Positions 18,072 to 27,369 of a stretch of DNA of 64,000 bases are shown piece by piece (within the stretch, counting starts at the first letter, position 1; each line of letters opens with the position of its first letter). Below the pieces are notes generated by a model, which had not been told where the DNA came from, made no database searches, and saw nothing but the letters and a program-made list of their open reading frames with translations. This DNA comes from Veillonella ratti (GTDB lineage: Bacteria > Bacillota > Negativicutes > Veillonellales > Veillonellaceae): NCBI RefSeq assembly GCF_003992115.1, contig NZ_RQUX01000004.1:78195-142194 (forward strand), read 5' to 3'. A program made the translations under genes and the position numbers.

Positions 18072-19178
18072 ATGAAGCGTATAATTATTTCAGGAGGTGG
18101 CACGGGTGGTCACATTTATCCTGCCATTACCATTTATAAAGAAATAGCCGCTATGACGGAGGCTGAATTCTTATATATCGGGACCGATAAAGGCCTCGAA
18201 GCTACTTTGGTGCCTAAAGAGGGAATTCCTTTTAAAACATTACCGGTAGAAGGTCTAAATCGTAATTTGTCATGGCATGCGTTGGTGACCTTGGGCAAAA
18301 CGCTCAGTTCTTTGTGGCAGGCCGGGCGTATTATTTCGGAGTTTAAACCGGATATCGTAATCGGTACCGGCGGTTATGTGTGCGGTCCGATTTTGTTGGC
18401 CGCCGCACTTCGCAATGTGCCGACCCTTATTCAGGAACAAAATACCATAGGCGGTATTACGAATAAAATCCTGAGCCGTTTTGTCGATGTAGTAGCGGTT
18501 GGTTTTGAAGATGCGAAAAAAGCATTTCCTAAGGCGAAGCAGCTTGTCTATACCGGTAATCCGGTGCGACCGGAAGTATTGGTTGATACCAGAGAGGAAG
18601 GCCGTGAGTTTTTTAACTTAAAAGATGATGAGTTTGCCGTACTTATTGCCGGCGGCTCTCGCGGGGCACGTAGTATTAATACAGCCATGATTGAAGTACA
18701 TGAGTATTTTAAAAACCGTAAAGGCATTAAATTGATTCATGTAACCGGGTCCGGTGAGTATGATCGGGTCCTTGAAGCATTGCATATTAAAGACGGCGAG
18801 GCCTACAGTGATTCATCAATAATTTTGCCGTATTTGCATGAAATGCCGAAAGCCTTGGCGGCAGCCGATTTAGCCGTATTTCGTGCCGGCGCGGTTGGCC
18901 TTGCGGAACTTACGGTGCGAGGCATTCCGTCAATTTTAATTCCGTACCCGTATGCGGCGGAAGATCATCAAACGTATAATGCGCGGGCGTTGGTAAGTGC
19001 CGGAGCGGCTCGTATGATTGTGGATAAAATGTTACAAGGTAAAGATTTGATTGGTGAAATCGAATTCTTCATGAACAATCCGCATGAATTGGGGCATATG
19101 TCGGCGGCAGCCAAGTCGTTGGGTAAACCGGCGGCGGCTCACGATATAGCCCAATTAGCGCTGGAAATTGCAAAATAA
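18072..19178 (+). CDS. murG: Lipid II synthase, UDP-GlcNAc transferase MurG
   Basis: 368 residues, GT-B fold and membrane-associated on the inner face. It transfers GlcNAc to lipid I to form lipid II. The first glycine loop GGGTGGHIYPA is at residues 9-19, and GTGGYVCGP and QEQNTIGGITNKILS follow. The UDP-GlcNAc site shows GGSRGARSIN and the acceptor/donor region RAGAVGLAELTVRGIPSIL. The unflipped lipid II it makes needs a flippase and SEDS/PBP synthases, which are not in this window. Confidence 0.97.
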   Translation: MKRIIISGGGTGGHIYPAITIYKEIAAMTEAEFLYIGTDKGLEATLVPKEGIPFKTLPVEGLNRNLSWHALVTLGKTLSSLWQAGRIISEFKPDIVIGTGGYVCGPILLAAALRNVPTLIQEQNTIGGITNKILSRFVDVVAVGFEDAKKAFPKAKQLVYTGNPVRPEVLVDTREEGREFFNLKDDEFAVLIAGGSRGARSINTAMIEVHEYFKNRKGIKLIHVTGSGEYDRVLEALHIKDGEAYSDSSIILPYLHEMPKALAAADLAVFRAGAVGLAELTVRGIPSILIPYPYAAEDHQTYNARALVSAGAARMIVDKMLQGKDLIGEIEFFMNNPHELGHMSAAAKSLGKPAAAHDIAQLALEIAK

Positions 19179-19199
19179 AGAATAAGGAGAGATTGCACC

Positions 19200-20573
19200 A
19201 TGTTAAATGGTATTCATAAAATACATCTTATCGGCATTGCCGGCTCAGGTATGCGGGCCATTGCCAACATTTTAATCAGTCAGGGGTTTGAAGTATCCGG
19301 TTCCGATATTCAGGAGTCGGCCGTGACAGAGCGTTTCCGTAAAATGGGCGCTACCATTCATATCGGTCACAATGCGGACTATGTAAAAGGGGTTGATGCG
19401 GTAGTTCGTTCTACGGCTATTCACGCCGATAATCCGGAACTTATGGCGGCTCACGAATTACAGATCCCTATTTTACATCGCTCCGATATCGTTAAAGCCG
19501 TGTTGGATATAACAAAGGGCATTGCCGTTGCCGGTGCGCACGGCAAAACCACGACTACCTCTATGTTGGGGCAGATTTTTGTGGAAGCCGGTCTCGATCC
19601 TACGGTTATTATCGGCGGTGAAGTCGATTATTTGGGAGGCAGCAGTCAGTGGGGCCGCGGTGAATACAGCATCGCCGAAGCCGATGAAAGTGACGGCTCG
19701 TTTTTAAAATTGAATCCGAAGGCCATCGTTATTACCAATATTGAAAATGACCATATGGATCACTACGGTACGATGGAACATTTACTGGATGCTTTCTGTG
19801 AGTTTGTCGGTAAATTACCTAAGGACGGTAAAGCTGTTGTCTGTGGCGATAATCCGTCGATTCAGAAAGTGATGCCTCGTGTAGAGCGTCAATTTGTTAC
19901 TTACGGTCTCGGTGAAACTAATGATTACCGGGCGCGTAATATTCATTACGAAAAGAGCATTTTGGTATATGAAGCCATGAAGGGTGATGAAGTGATTGCC
20001 ACTATTCGCCTTAAAGTGCCGGGTACGCATAATGCGTTAAATTCCTTGGGCGCTTTTGTTATGGCTACCGATTGCGGCATTCCGGCCGACGTAGTTGTGG
20101 CCGCATTAGCTAAATTTACCGGTGCTAAACGTCGTTTTGAAACGAAAGGTCATGTTAAGGGCGTTTGGGTAGTTGACGATTATGCACATCATCCGACAGA
20201 AATTGCAGCTACTTTGAGTGCGGCCAAAGCCTTGGAATCACATCGCGTAGTTTGTGTATTCCAACCACATCGTTTTACCCGTACGAATTTATTGTTAAAA
20301 GAATTCGGCAAAGCTTTTGTGAATGCGGACGTATTATTTATCACCGATATTTACAGTGCCGGTGAAGATCCGATTGCCGGTATTGACGGCCATTCCATTC
20401 CGGATATGGTGAAAGCTACTACCGGTCAGGATGTTCATTATATTGCGGATGTAAATGATGTGCCGCAAACGGTAAAACAAATTTTACAACCTGATGATTT
20501 GGTAATTACTATGGGCGCCGGCAGCATTAGTCAATACGGACCTAAATTATTGGCAGCATTGGAAGAGGAATAA
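19200..20573 (+). CDS. murC: UDP-MurNAc--L-alanine ligase
   Basis: 457 residues. It adds the first amino acid, L-alanine, to UDP-MurNAc. The N-terminal nucleotide loop is HLIGIAGSGMRAIA, the ATP loop VAGAHGKTTTTSMLG at about 107-121, and EADESDGSFL and VVDDYAHHPTEIAATL are characteristic of MurC. It starts after an AAGGAGAG site, 21 bases behind murG. ddl follows after 2 bases. murB, which lies here in many clusters, is not present. Confidence 0.96.
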   Translation: MLNGIHKIHLIGIAGSGMRAIANILISQGFEVSGSDIQESAVTERFRKMGATIHIGHNADYVKGVDAVVRSTAIHADNPELMAAHELQIPILHRSDIVKAVLDITKGIAVAGAHGKTTTTSMLGQIFVEAGLDPTVIIGGEVDYLGGSSQWGRGEYSIAEADESDGSFLKLNPKAIVITNIENDHMDHYGTMEHLLDAFCEFVGKLPKDGKAVVCGDNPSIQKVMPRVERQFVTYGLGETNDYRARNIHYEKSILVYEAMKGDEVIATIRLKVPGTHNALNSLGAFVMATDCGIPADVVVAALAKFTGAKRRFETKGHVKGVWVVDDYAHHPTEIAATLSAAKALESHRVVCVFQPHRFTRTNLLLKEFGKAFVNADVLFITDIYSAGEDPIAGIDGHSIPDMVKATTGQDVHYIADVNDVPQTVKQILQPDDLVITMGAGSISQYGPKLLAALEEE

Positions 20574-20575
20574 TC

Positions 20576-21508
20576 ATGAAAAATAAAAAAATTATCGTAT
20601 TAATGGGTGGTCCTTCTAAAGAAGCAGAAGTATCTCGTCGAACCGGTGCAGCTATTGCGGAAGCGTTATGTAGTTTAGGGTATGATGCTCAAACTTTGGA
20701 ATTGGTACCGGAACAATTATTAGCGGATATTAAAGCATTAGGCGGCGAAATCGTATTCAATGCATTACACGGTAAGTTTGGTGAAGACGGGGCGCTTCAA
20801 GGCTTACTTGAAATGGCCGGCATCCCGTATACCGGTTCCGGCGTTATGGCGCAAGCCGTAGGCATGAATAAAAAAATCAGTAAAGATGTGTTTGTAGGCG
20901 CCGGCATTCCGACGGCTACGGCAAAATCTTATAATGCAGCAGCACAAAATGAAGTTGATATTGTTGCAGATATTAAAGCTAATTTTACATTACCGGTTGT
21001 TTTGAAACCGGCTACCCAAGGTTCCAGCATCGGCGTAACTATTGTACGCGACGATAGCGAACTTACGGCAGGTGTAAAAGAAGCTCTCGTATATGATAAT
21101 ATTTTGGTGGTAGAACAGTATTTGGACGGTCATGAATTTACAGTTCCCGTATTGGAAGGCAAAGCCTTACCGGTTATCGAAATCAGACCACATTCCGGTG
21201 AATATGATTACACTTCAAAATATACGACCGGCGCTACCGATTATTTGGTACCGGCTCCGATTGATGAAGTGTTAACTAAAAAATTACAGGCTATCGGTGA
21301 AACTGTATATCGTGAATTGCAATGCTCCGGCGTAATTCGCATCGACTTCATGACCAATAAGGCTGGGGAAGCGTTTGTGTTGGAATATAATACGATTCCG
21401 GGCATGACGGCGACCTCCTTGGTACCAAAATCCGCTAAAGCTATGGGGATGGATTTCCCTACCTTATGTGAAAAAATTCTGCTCACCGCCGGTTTAGGTA
21501 AGTTTTAA
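20576..21508 (+). CDS. ddl: D-alanine--D-alanine ligase
   Basis: 310 residues, an ATP-grasp enzyme that makes the D-Ala-D-Ala used by MurF. The N-terminal GGPSKEAEVSRRTG resembles the family GGxSxExxVS motif. HGKFGEDGALQGLLEM, GIPYTGSGVMAQAVGMNK and VLKPATQGSSIGVT are the substrate and ATP loops; LEYNTIPGMTATSLVPKSA is the metal-binding end. At about 310 residues it is the short DdlB-like type. Overlapping translation with murC (2-base gap) keeps precursor enzymes in step. Confidence 0.96.
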   Translation: MKNKKIIVLMGGPSKEAEVSRRTGAAIAEALCSLGYDAQTLELVPEQLLADIKALGGEIVFNALHGKFGEDGALQGLLEMAGIPYTGSGVMAQAVGMNKKISKDVFVGAGIPTATAKSYNAAAQNEVDIVADIKANFTLPVVLKPATQGSSIGVTIVRDDSELTAGVKEALVYDNILVVEQYLDGHEFTVPVLEGKALPVIEIRPHSGEYDYTSKYTTGATDYLVPAPIDEVLTKKLQAIGETVYRELQCSGVIRIDFMTNKAGEAFVLEYNTIPGMTATSLVPKSAKAMGMDFPTLCEKILLTAGLGKF

Positions 21509-21527
21509 GTAAACTGGAGATACTGAG

Positions 21528-22499
21528 ATGAATAGAGATAATCGGCACTATTCCGGTCCGGTGGAGGCGGTAAAACCAAATCCTACGGCCACATTCAGAC
21601 CGCCCGGTGAACAATCATCGGGGGGCTATTCTTCGCCGAATTACCATGGGGAGCAACAATCGGTACATTCGCCAAGGAACCACAGTGGGGCGAATCGACC
21701 TTTATATGATTTTGATGGTGCCTATTCATCACCGGACGGTAATGATGAAAACGGGTATTATCGCGATGGTGGCGAACCGCCGGAGCTACCGAAACATCCT
21801 CATGCATGGCGTCGTCGCGTTGTTTTAATCGGCGGGGGCTTATTGTTACTATGGTTGCTTTTATTTATTTTGCCGATTCCGTTTGGCACAATAACAGTGA
21901 CGGGTAGTAAGAATGTAACTGTATCAGATGTGATGGCGGCCGGTAATATACGCTATCCGATTAACTTGTTGCAGATTAATGCCGGCCAGTTAGAAGAACG
22001 GTTACAGCATGATTTGCGGGTAGACTCAGTTAAAGTAACGTATGTATTGCCGCTTACTTTACAAGTGAATGTAACAGAACGTCGACCGGCAGCGGTAGTG
22101 GCGACGCAGTTCGGTTTTGCCACCTTGGATGCGAAAGGTCAAGTTATTAATATTGGCCCGGCCATCGAAGATACGTCGGCTACGATTATCTCCGGTATCA
22201 AATTGGGCAATGTATTATTAGGTGATACAATTGATACGCCGGTCATTAAAGGGGCTTTGTCGTATTTGAATTCATTAAGTGATGAAGGTCGTAAGGAGAT
22301 TGCCGAAATTAATGTAGGTGATGTTAATCAGTTAATTGCTTATACGGTAGATGGATTGCCACTTCATTTAGGCGATACATCGGATATGGATAAAAAAGGG
22401 CCTTTATCTGAAAATATGCTGCGTGATGTGAAGGCTCGAGGTGTGGCAGCACAATATTTGGATGTCAATGTAAAGGCGCCGTTTATTAAGACGCCTTAA
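21528..22499 (+). CDS. ftsQ: Cell division protein FtsQ/DivIB
   Basis: 323 residues. A long hydrophilic N-terminal tail (about 1-95, rich in Pro, Ser, Asn and Gly) precedes one membrane helix at about 102-120 (VVLIGGGLLLLWLLLFILPI). A POTRA domain follows (about 122-195: FGTITVTGSKNVTVSDVMAAG to VNVTERRPAAVV), then an FtsQ beta domain. It is a scaffold of the divisome with FtsL and FtsB/DivIC. Its partner ftsL lies at the start of the same cluster. The unusually long tail is probably disordered. The family call is firm from POTRA plus position. Confidence 0.88.
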   Translation: MNRDNRHYSGPVEAVKPNPTATFRPPGEQSSGGYSSPNYHGEQQSVHSPRNHSGANRPLYDFDGAYSSPDGNDENGYYRDGGEPPELPKHPHAWRRRVVLIGGGLLLLWLLLFILPIPFGTITVTGSKNVTVSDVMAAGNIRYPINLLQINAGQLEERLQHDLRVDSVKVTYVLPLTLQVNVTERRPAAVVATQFGFATLDAKGQVINIGPAIEDTSATIISGIKLGNVLLGDTIDTPVIKGALSYLNSLSDEGRKEIAEINVGDVNQLIAYTVDGLPLHLGDTSDMDKKGPLSENMLRDVKARGVAAQYLDVNVKAPFIKTP

Positions 22500-22520
22500 G
22501 GGAATAATGGAAGAGGAAGC

Positions 22521-23216
22521 ATGTTAAAGCAAGGTCGTTGGGCAATAGCGGCTGTAAGCATGTTGCTGGGGATTATGTTGGTTGGTCAATATAAAATGAC
22601 GCAAAGCATAGCGGAAAGCAATATTCATTTGCAGCGAACAGGAGATTTAGCACGTGAACTGACCGCGGCGGAAAAAGAAGGTGATGAGCTGCGGCAACAA
22701 TTAGAAAAAATACAAAAGGGTGATGCGTCGGCCAGTGTGGTCAGCGACATCAATTTATTGAAGCAACGGGCCGGCCTTACAGATGTGACCGGACCCGGTG
22801 TGATAATCACTATTAATGACAGTAAAATACCGGTAAAAGACAATGAGAACCCGAACCTATACTTAATTCATGACGAAGACCTTTTGCGTGTTCTAAATGA
22901 ATTACGAGCCGGCGGGGCAGAGGCCATTGCAGTTAACGACCAACGGTTAACCGGCACATCGGAAGTTCGCTGTGCGGGACCGACGGTCATGGTTAACGGT
23001 AAAGTGTTTGGACCTCCCTTTGTAATTAAGGCCATCGGGGACCCGAAGACTTTATCCGCAGCGCTCACCATGCGTGGCGGTGTGGTTGAGTCTTTGAAGT
23101 ATTGGGGCATTGAGCTGAAGATTCAGGAAGTGGATCAGATGATTGTGCCTGCTTTTAACGGTACTTTTAAAGAAGACCATTTAAAGGTAGTCAAGCAAGG
23201 AGGCGATAAAAAATAA
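22521..23216 (+). CDS. DUF881 family protein (YlxX/YlxW-like)
   Basis: 231 residues. It has an N-terminal membrane anchor (about 6-23), a coiled coil (about 35-70: ELTAAEKEGDELRQQLEKI), then the conserved DUF881 domain, recognised by LTDVTGPGVIITINDS, LLRVLNELRAGGAEAIAVNDQRLTGTSEVRCAGP and ALTMRGGVVESLKYWGIE. The family is found beside division genes in Firmicutes and Actinobacteria, but its biochemical role is unknown. Its stop overlaps the next gene start by one base, so it is coupled to sbp. Confidence 0.9.
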   Translation: MLKQGRWAIAAVSMLLGIMLVGQYKMTQSIAESNIHLQRTGDLARELTAAEKEGDELRQQLEKIQKGDASASVVSDINLLKQRAGLTDVTGPGVIITINDSKIPVKDNENPNLYLIHDEDLLRVLNELRAGGAEAIAVNDQRLTGTSEVRCAGPTVMVNGKVFGPPFVIKAIGDPKTLSAALTMRGGVVESLKYWGIELKIQEVDQMIVPAFNGTFKEDHLKVVKQGGDKK

Positions 23217-23560
23217 TGATGTACTTATTTATCGTCGGAGGCTTGGTAGTGGGTATTATTATCGGTGTAATGTCACCGCTTGAAATCCCACCGGTGTATG
23301 CCAAGTATACATCGGTAGCTTTGTTGGCCGCTTTAGACAGTGTATTTGGTGGCACTCGTGCCGCTTTGGAACGAATATTTAATTTGTCGATATTTCTGAC
23401 CGGGTTCTTTTCCAATTCACTATTGGCCGCACTCTTGGTATTCCTGGGAAATTTTGTGGGCATTGACCTTTATTATGTAGCACTCATCAGCTTTGGTTTG
23501 CGTTTATTTCAAAATACCGCAGCCATTCGACGTTTGCTTTTGTCAAGACGCACAAAATAA
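23216..23560 (+). CDS. sbp: Small basic protein Sbp (DUF1290)
   Basis: 114 residues with about three hydrophobic helices (1-22, 29-48 and 60-100) and a basic end (AAIRRLLLSRRTK). The start region IGVMSPLEIPPVYAKYTSVALLAALDSVFGG is the family signature (DUF1290/Sbp). It is usually found directly upstream of ftsA or ftsZ with DUF881, as here. Function is unknown. The ATG overlaps the DUF881 stop by one base; a second ATG three bases on is equally possible. Confidence 0.9.
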   Translation: MMYLFIVGGLVVGIIIGVMSPLEIPPVYAKYTSVALLAALDSVFGGTRAALERIFNLSIFLTGFFSNSLLAALLVFLGNFVGIDLYYVALISFGLRLFQNTAAIRRLLLSRRTK

Positions 23561-23704
23561 GGTATACTTTATTGTAAAAGAGTAGAAAAAATAAAAAAAA
23601 TAGTGTAAAATGAAATGAAACTAGTTATAATAGTATTGAACATAATCATGTTGTTTGAAATAAAGGGCATATAAATTTTACGGGCAACAGGAGGAGGAAC
23701 GTAA

Positions 23705-24706
23705 ATGTCGGAATTCGCAAATATTAAAGTTATTGGTGTTGGTGGCGGCGGAAGTAACGCCGTAAATCGTATGATTGACAGTGGTCTTCAAGGTGTAGAT
23801 TTCCTTGTAGCTAATACAGAAACACAAGCTTTGGATAACTCTAAAGCAGATATAAAAATTCAATTAGGTGAAAAATTGACTAAAGGTCTTGGCGCCGGTG
23901 CTAACCCGCAGGTTGGCGAAGAAGCAGCCCAAGAAAGTCGTGAAGAAATTACTAAAGCCCTTTCTGGTTCCGACATGGTCTTTGTAACCGCAGGCATGGG
24001 TGGCGGTACCGGTACCGGTGCGGCTCCTATCGTAGCTGAATGTGCACGTGAAATGGGCGCCTTAACTGTTGGCGTAGTAACTAAACCGTTCACATTTGAA
24101 GGTAAACGTCGTAAAAACCAGGCTGATAAAGGTATTGAAATGCTCACCAGCAAAGTGGATACCATTATCGTAATTCCTAATGATAAATTATTACAAGTTG
24201 TTGATAAGAAAACTCCTTTGAACGAAGCTTTCCGTACAGCTGATGACGTGCTTCGTCAAGGTATCAAGGGGATTTCCGATTTGATTACCGTACCTGGTCT
24301 TATTAACCTTGACTTCGCTGACGTTAAAACTATCATGACTAACCAAGGCGAAGCTCTTATGGGTATCGGTATCGGCGAAGGTGAAAACCGCGCTGTTGAT
24401 GCTGCCAAAATGGCTATTAACAGCCCATTGTTGGAAACTTCCATCGAAGGTGCCAAAGGCATTCTCTTGAATATTACCGGTAGCGGTGATTTGAGCTTGT
24501 TCGAAATTAACGAAGCAGCTGAAATCATTTCCGAAGCAGCGGATCCTGAAGCTAATATTATCTTCGGTTCCGTTATAGATGAAAACTTAGGAGATCGTGT
24601 ACAGATTACTGTTGTAGCTACGGGCTTCGGCGCACAACCTAAAACAGGTGCTGTTAAATCTCCATTCGGTGTAGGCCCTGAAATCCCTACATTTATGAAA
24701 CGCTAA
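23705..24706 (+). CDS. ftsZ: Cell division GTPase FtsZ with very short C-terminal linker
   Basis: 333 residues; FtsZ polymerises into the cytokinetic ring. [13 protein letters not shown] (about 9-21), the tubulin signature [10 protein letters not shown] (about 100-109), and the T7 loop [11 protein letters not shown] (about 200-210) are intact. The globular core ends at about residue 308 (VVATGF). Only about 18 residues then separate it from the terminal peptide IPTFMKR, which matches the conserved tail that binds FtsA/SepF-type anchors. Most FtsZ have 40-60 or more linker residues and total 350-400. AGGAGGAGG precedes the ATG. A 144-base gap separates it from sbp, with TATAAT at 23626, so it may have its own promoter. 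Confidence 0.97.
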   Translation: MSEFANIKVIGVGGGGSNAVNRMIDSGLQGVDFLVANTETQALDNSKADIKIQLGEKLTKGLGAGANPQVGEEAAQESREEITKALSGSDMVFVTAGMGGGTGTGAAPIVAECAREMGALTVGVVTKPFTFEGKRRKNQADKGIEMLTSKVDTIIVIPNDKLLQVVDKKTPLNEAFRTADDVLRQGIKGISDLITVPGLINLDFADVKTIMTNQGEALMGIGIGEGENRAVDAAKMAINSPLLETSIEGAKGILLNITGSGDLSLFEINEAAEIISEAADPEANIIFGSVIDENLGDRVQITVVATGFGAQPKTGAVKSPFGVGPEIPTFMKR

Positions 24707-24749
24707 GTTGATTGTTAGGCGTGTATGTGTGTACAGAGGAGGTAATTCT

Positions 24750-25328
24750 ATGAACAAGAAAGTGTTAGTTGCTACTTTAGCTGCTACAATGTTAACAGGT
24801 GCTGCCTTCGCAGCTGCTGTGCCTGTAACAGACATTAACGAAGGTGACAGCAAGATTGGTGTTGAATACAGCTTCTCCCAGAGTGTAACCGGTGAAAGCG
24901 GTCATGCTGATGGTTTCGGCGTTAATTTACAGACTGGTTTAACTGACAAATGGGCTTTGCAGTATTCTTATAATAAAGTAAATCTTGATCAGAGCAGTGA
25001 TGTAAAAGATCATCAGTTAAATGCTGTTTATGAATTCCATCCTAACTTTAATGGTTATGTTGGCGGTACTTATATTAAAGCCGGTGGTGACAACGAAACC
25101 GGTTTACAAGTTGGGGTAATCGGTCATATGCCATTGGCAGATCGCCTTCAAGGTTTTGCCAAAGTAGGCTTTGGTAATGACATTAAAAATACTTACCAAG
25201 TAGGTGCTACTTATGCATTAAATAATGAATTTGATCTTAGCTTGTATTATCAATATGATAAATACAGTGTAGACAATGGCGATGGTTCTGTTAAAGGCTT
25301 ACATGCCGGTATCGGTTACAACTTCTAA
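24750..25328 (+). CDS. Small outer-membrane beta-barrel protein
   Basis: 192 residues. A signal peptide (about 1-21, MLTGAAFA then A) is followed by alternating amphipathic strands such as SKIGVEYSFSQ, WALQYSYNKVNL, GYVGGTYIKAG and FDLSLYYQYDKYSVD. It ends in HAGIGYNF; a terminal Phe on a strand is the signal read by the BAM insertion machinery. About eight strands fit an OmpX/OmpW-like small barrel. Ligand or role is unknown. AGGAGG precedes this ATG; the longer frame from 24708 lacks one and would spoil the signal peptide. It lies right behind ftsZ and ends in a strong terminator. Confidence 0.8.
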   Translation: MNKKVLVATLAATMLTGAAFAAAVPVTDINEGDSKIGVEYSFSQSVTGESGHADGFGVNLQTGLTDKWALQYSYNKVNLDQSSDVKDHQLNAVYEFHPNFNGYVGGTYIKAGGDNETGLQVGVIGHMPLADRLQGFAKVGFGNDIKNTYQVGATYALNNEFDLSLYYQYDKYSVDNGDGSVKGLHAGIGYNF

Positions 25329-25412
25329 TTTCGGCACTGATGTTTTACAGGTAATGTAAACACAGAGAAAGAATTTGTGTCACATACTTCGTGAACACGC
25401 TATAAGCAATTT

Positions 25413-25456
25413 AAACCGTGAATATTTATCCTTTTGGGTAATATTCACGGTTTTTT
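25413..25456 (+). terminator. Terminator after the outer-membrane protein gene
   Basis: A 14-bp perfect stem (AAACCGTGAATATT and its complement) with a 13-base loop, followed by TTTTTT within the stem end and tail. Confidence 0.9.
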
Positions 25457-25541
25457 GTATGCAAAAAAATAAAAAAGATAGATTTCTTATGCACTAAAGT
25501 ACACGCTAACTTGCTTCTTAAACATGATTTATGCATAGCCT

Positions 25542-25557
25542 ATATTGTATACAATAT
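25542..25557. promoter_or_regulatory. Perfect 16-bp palindrome upstream of the aminotransferase gene
   Basis: ATATTGTATACAATAT, without spacer, about 120 bases before the aminotransferase start. It is a plausible operator for a dimeric regulator. The rest of the 347-base gap (25329-25675) holds the terminator above and AT-rich sequence; no clear -35/-10 pair was found. Confidence 0.4.
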
Positions 25558-25675
25558 TCTTTTCTAAAAACAGCATATTTTTGTCATTTTTCAACGTCTT
25601 GCTCTTGTAAGTGGCTTTTTTTTCCGCTATTATTAAGTAAGGAATTGATTAATATCAGATGGGATGGTGTCGGTT

Positions 25676-26926
25676 ATGACTATGAGTATGGCAGCAACAC
25701 ACGCAAGGGGAAAAAAAGCGAAAGATAACATTTTTGTCATGAATGCACGCGCACAGGAAGATGCAAAACTTAATGGCAAAGAAAATGTGCTTAACGGTAC
25801 CTTGGGCTCCATTATGGACGAAGAAGGTAACATTGTCTTTTTAAAAGCTGTAGAAAAAGAATATTTAAACTTGCCGCGTAATGAATATGTGGCATATGCA
25901 CCGATTGCAGGGTTACCTGAATTCTTGGAAGCCGCTAAAAGCGAATGTTTTGGCGAATCCAGACCGGATGCTTTAATAGAAGCGGTGGCCACGGCCGGTG
26001 GTACAGGTGGGATTCATCACTTGGTACACAATTATACAAATCCTGAAGATATCGTTTTGACTGCCGATTGGTATTGGGGCGCGTATGAACAAATTTGCGG
26101 TGACAATCATCGCCACTTGGAAACCTATCCTTTATTCGATGCGGAATTGAAGTTTAACTTCGAAGGCTTCAAGGCTAAAGTATTGGAAGTAGCGGCTAAA
26201 CAGGAAAACGTAGTGACTATCTTCAACTCGCCGGGGAATAACCCGACCGGTTTCAGCTTAACCGATGAAGATTGGGATAAAGTCATTGCATTTGCTAAAG
26301 AATTAATCGGCAATGGTAAAAATAAATTTATCATCGCTTGTGACGTAGCTTATATCGATTATTCCGGTGAAAAGCAGACCGTTCGCCGTTTCTTCAAAAA
26401 ATTCAGTCAATTGCCAAAAGAAATTTTGGTAGTAGCATGTTACAGCTTATCTAAAGGTTTTACCATGTATGGTCAGCGTGTAGGGGCTATGATTGGTATT
26501 ACCGCCGATGCTGAGGTTGCTGCTGAATTTAAGGAAATTAATGCGTTAACATCGCGTGCTACTTGGTCTAATATTTGCCGTCCTGCCATGCGCACCATGG
26601 CCAATATTGTTATGGATCCGGCTAAATTGGCTGCTCATGAAGCGGAACGTGCCGAATACTGTGAACTAGTTCAAGAACGTGCTCACATTTTTACTGAGGA
26701 AGCTAAAGAATTAGGCTTGCCATGCTTGCCATATTGCGGTGGTTTCTTCTTAACCATTCCGACCGAACATGCTAAAGAAGTTGTGGAAGAACTTACTAAA
26801 GAACATGTTTATGTTATTGCTTTGAAACATGGCGTTCGTATTGCTGCTTGCAGCATTCCTAAAAAACAAATGCGCGGCTTAGCGAAGATTGTATATGACG
26901 TAATGCACCGCTTAGGTCATTTATAG
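25676..26926 (+). CDS. Pyridoxal-phosphate aminotransferase, class I/II
   Basis: 416 residues, fold type I. Visible are the substrate loop VAYAPIAGLPEFLEAA, the cofactor-ring segment ADWYWGAYEQ, NSPGNNPTGFSLTDEDW, the phosphate-region CDVAYIDYSG, and the Schiff-base lysine in CYSLSKGFTMYGQRVG. It resembles aspartate/aromatic aminotransferases, with the substrate not determined. The start is uncertain: GTG at 25664 and ATGs at 25676, 25682 and 25688 are all possible, and none has a strong ribosome binding site. It is monocistronic, ending in a bidirectional terminator shared with the convergent DUF896 gene. Confidence 0.85.
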   Translation: MTMSMAATHARGKKAKDNIFVMNARAQEDAKLNGKENVLNGTLGSIMDEEGNIVFLKAVEKEYLNLPRNEYVAYAPIAGLPEFLEAAKSECFGESRPDALIEAVATAGGTGGIHHLVHNYTNPEDIVLTADWYWGAYEQICGDNHRHLETYPLFDAELKFNFEGFKAKVLEVAAKQENVVTIFNSPGNNPTGFSLTDEDWDKVIAFAKELIGNGKNKFIIACDVAYIDYSGEKQTVRRFFKKFSQLPKEILVVACYSLSKGFTMYGQRVGAMIGITADAEVAAEFKEINALTSRATWSNICRPAMRTMANIVMDPAKLAAHEAERAEYCELVQERAHIFTEEAKELGLPCLPYCGGFFLTIPTEHAKEVVEELTKEHVYVIALKHGVRIAACSIPKKQMRGLAKIVYDVMHRLGHL

Positions 26927-26931
26927 AATGT

Positions 26932-26974
26932 AAAAAATCCGGTGAACACAGGGTGATCACCGGATTTTCTTTTT
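26932..26974. terminator. Bidirectional terminator between aminotransferase and DUF896 genes
   Basis: A 12-bp stem (AAAATCCGGTGA and its complement) with an 11-base loop, A-run before and T-run after, between convergent genes. It can serve both strands. Confidence 0.88.
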
Positions 26975-26997
26975 ACTTAGTTTAATGTTTTGGTGTA

Positions 26998-27240
26998 TTA
27001 GCTTAATTTTGTATTTTTAGCCTGTTTGGCAGCCGCAATATCTTTGGCACTGGTAATATTACCTTTTTCGTCAACGAATGAAACACGATCCATTTGAGAT
27101 ATAACCTGGCCGCGAATGAAGTCCAAGTAGATGCGATATAATTCTTTTTTTTCTACTAGTTCGGCTTCTGTTAATTCCTGACCGGATTTTTTCTTATGGG
27201 CTAATTCGTTGATGCGCGCTAAAACGTCATTTATTTCCAT
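26998..27240 (-). CDS. DUF896 family small protein (YnzC-like)
   Basis: 80 residues. It is a short helical protein: ARINELAHKKKSGQELTEAELVEKKELYRIYLDFIRGQV is the family pattern (two antiparallel helices), followed by VSFVDEKGNITSAK. Some Bacillus members lie in SOS operons, but the function is unknown. The start at 27240 is chosen because GGAGGAT lies eight bases before it; an ATG twelve bases upstream would place that site inside the coding region. It is monocistronic on the minus strand. Confidence 0.85.
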   Translation of the reverse strand: MEINDVLARINELAHKKKSGQELTEAELVEKKELYRIYLDFIRGQVISQMDRVSFVDEKGNITSAKDIAAAKQAKNTKLS

Positions 27241-27369
27241 AAAATCCTCCATGTAAATTATTTATTTTCATAAAATTCTCAATACGAACTTTTCATATTC
27301 ATTATAGCATATTCAGTCAAGCCGTTTGCCGTTACATCATGAGTAATGATATAATTGATGTCGAATGAC

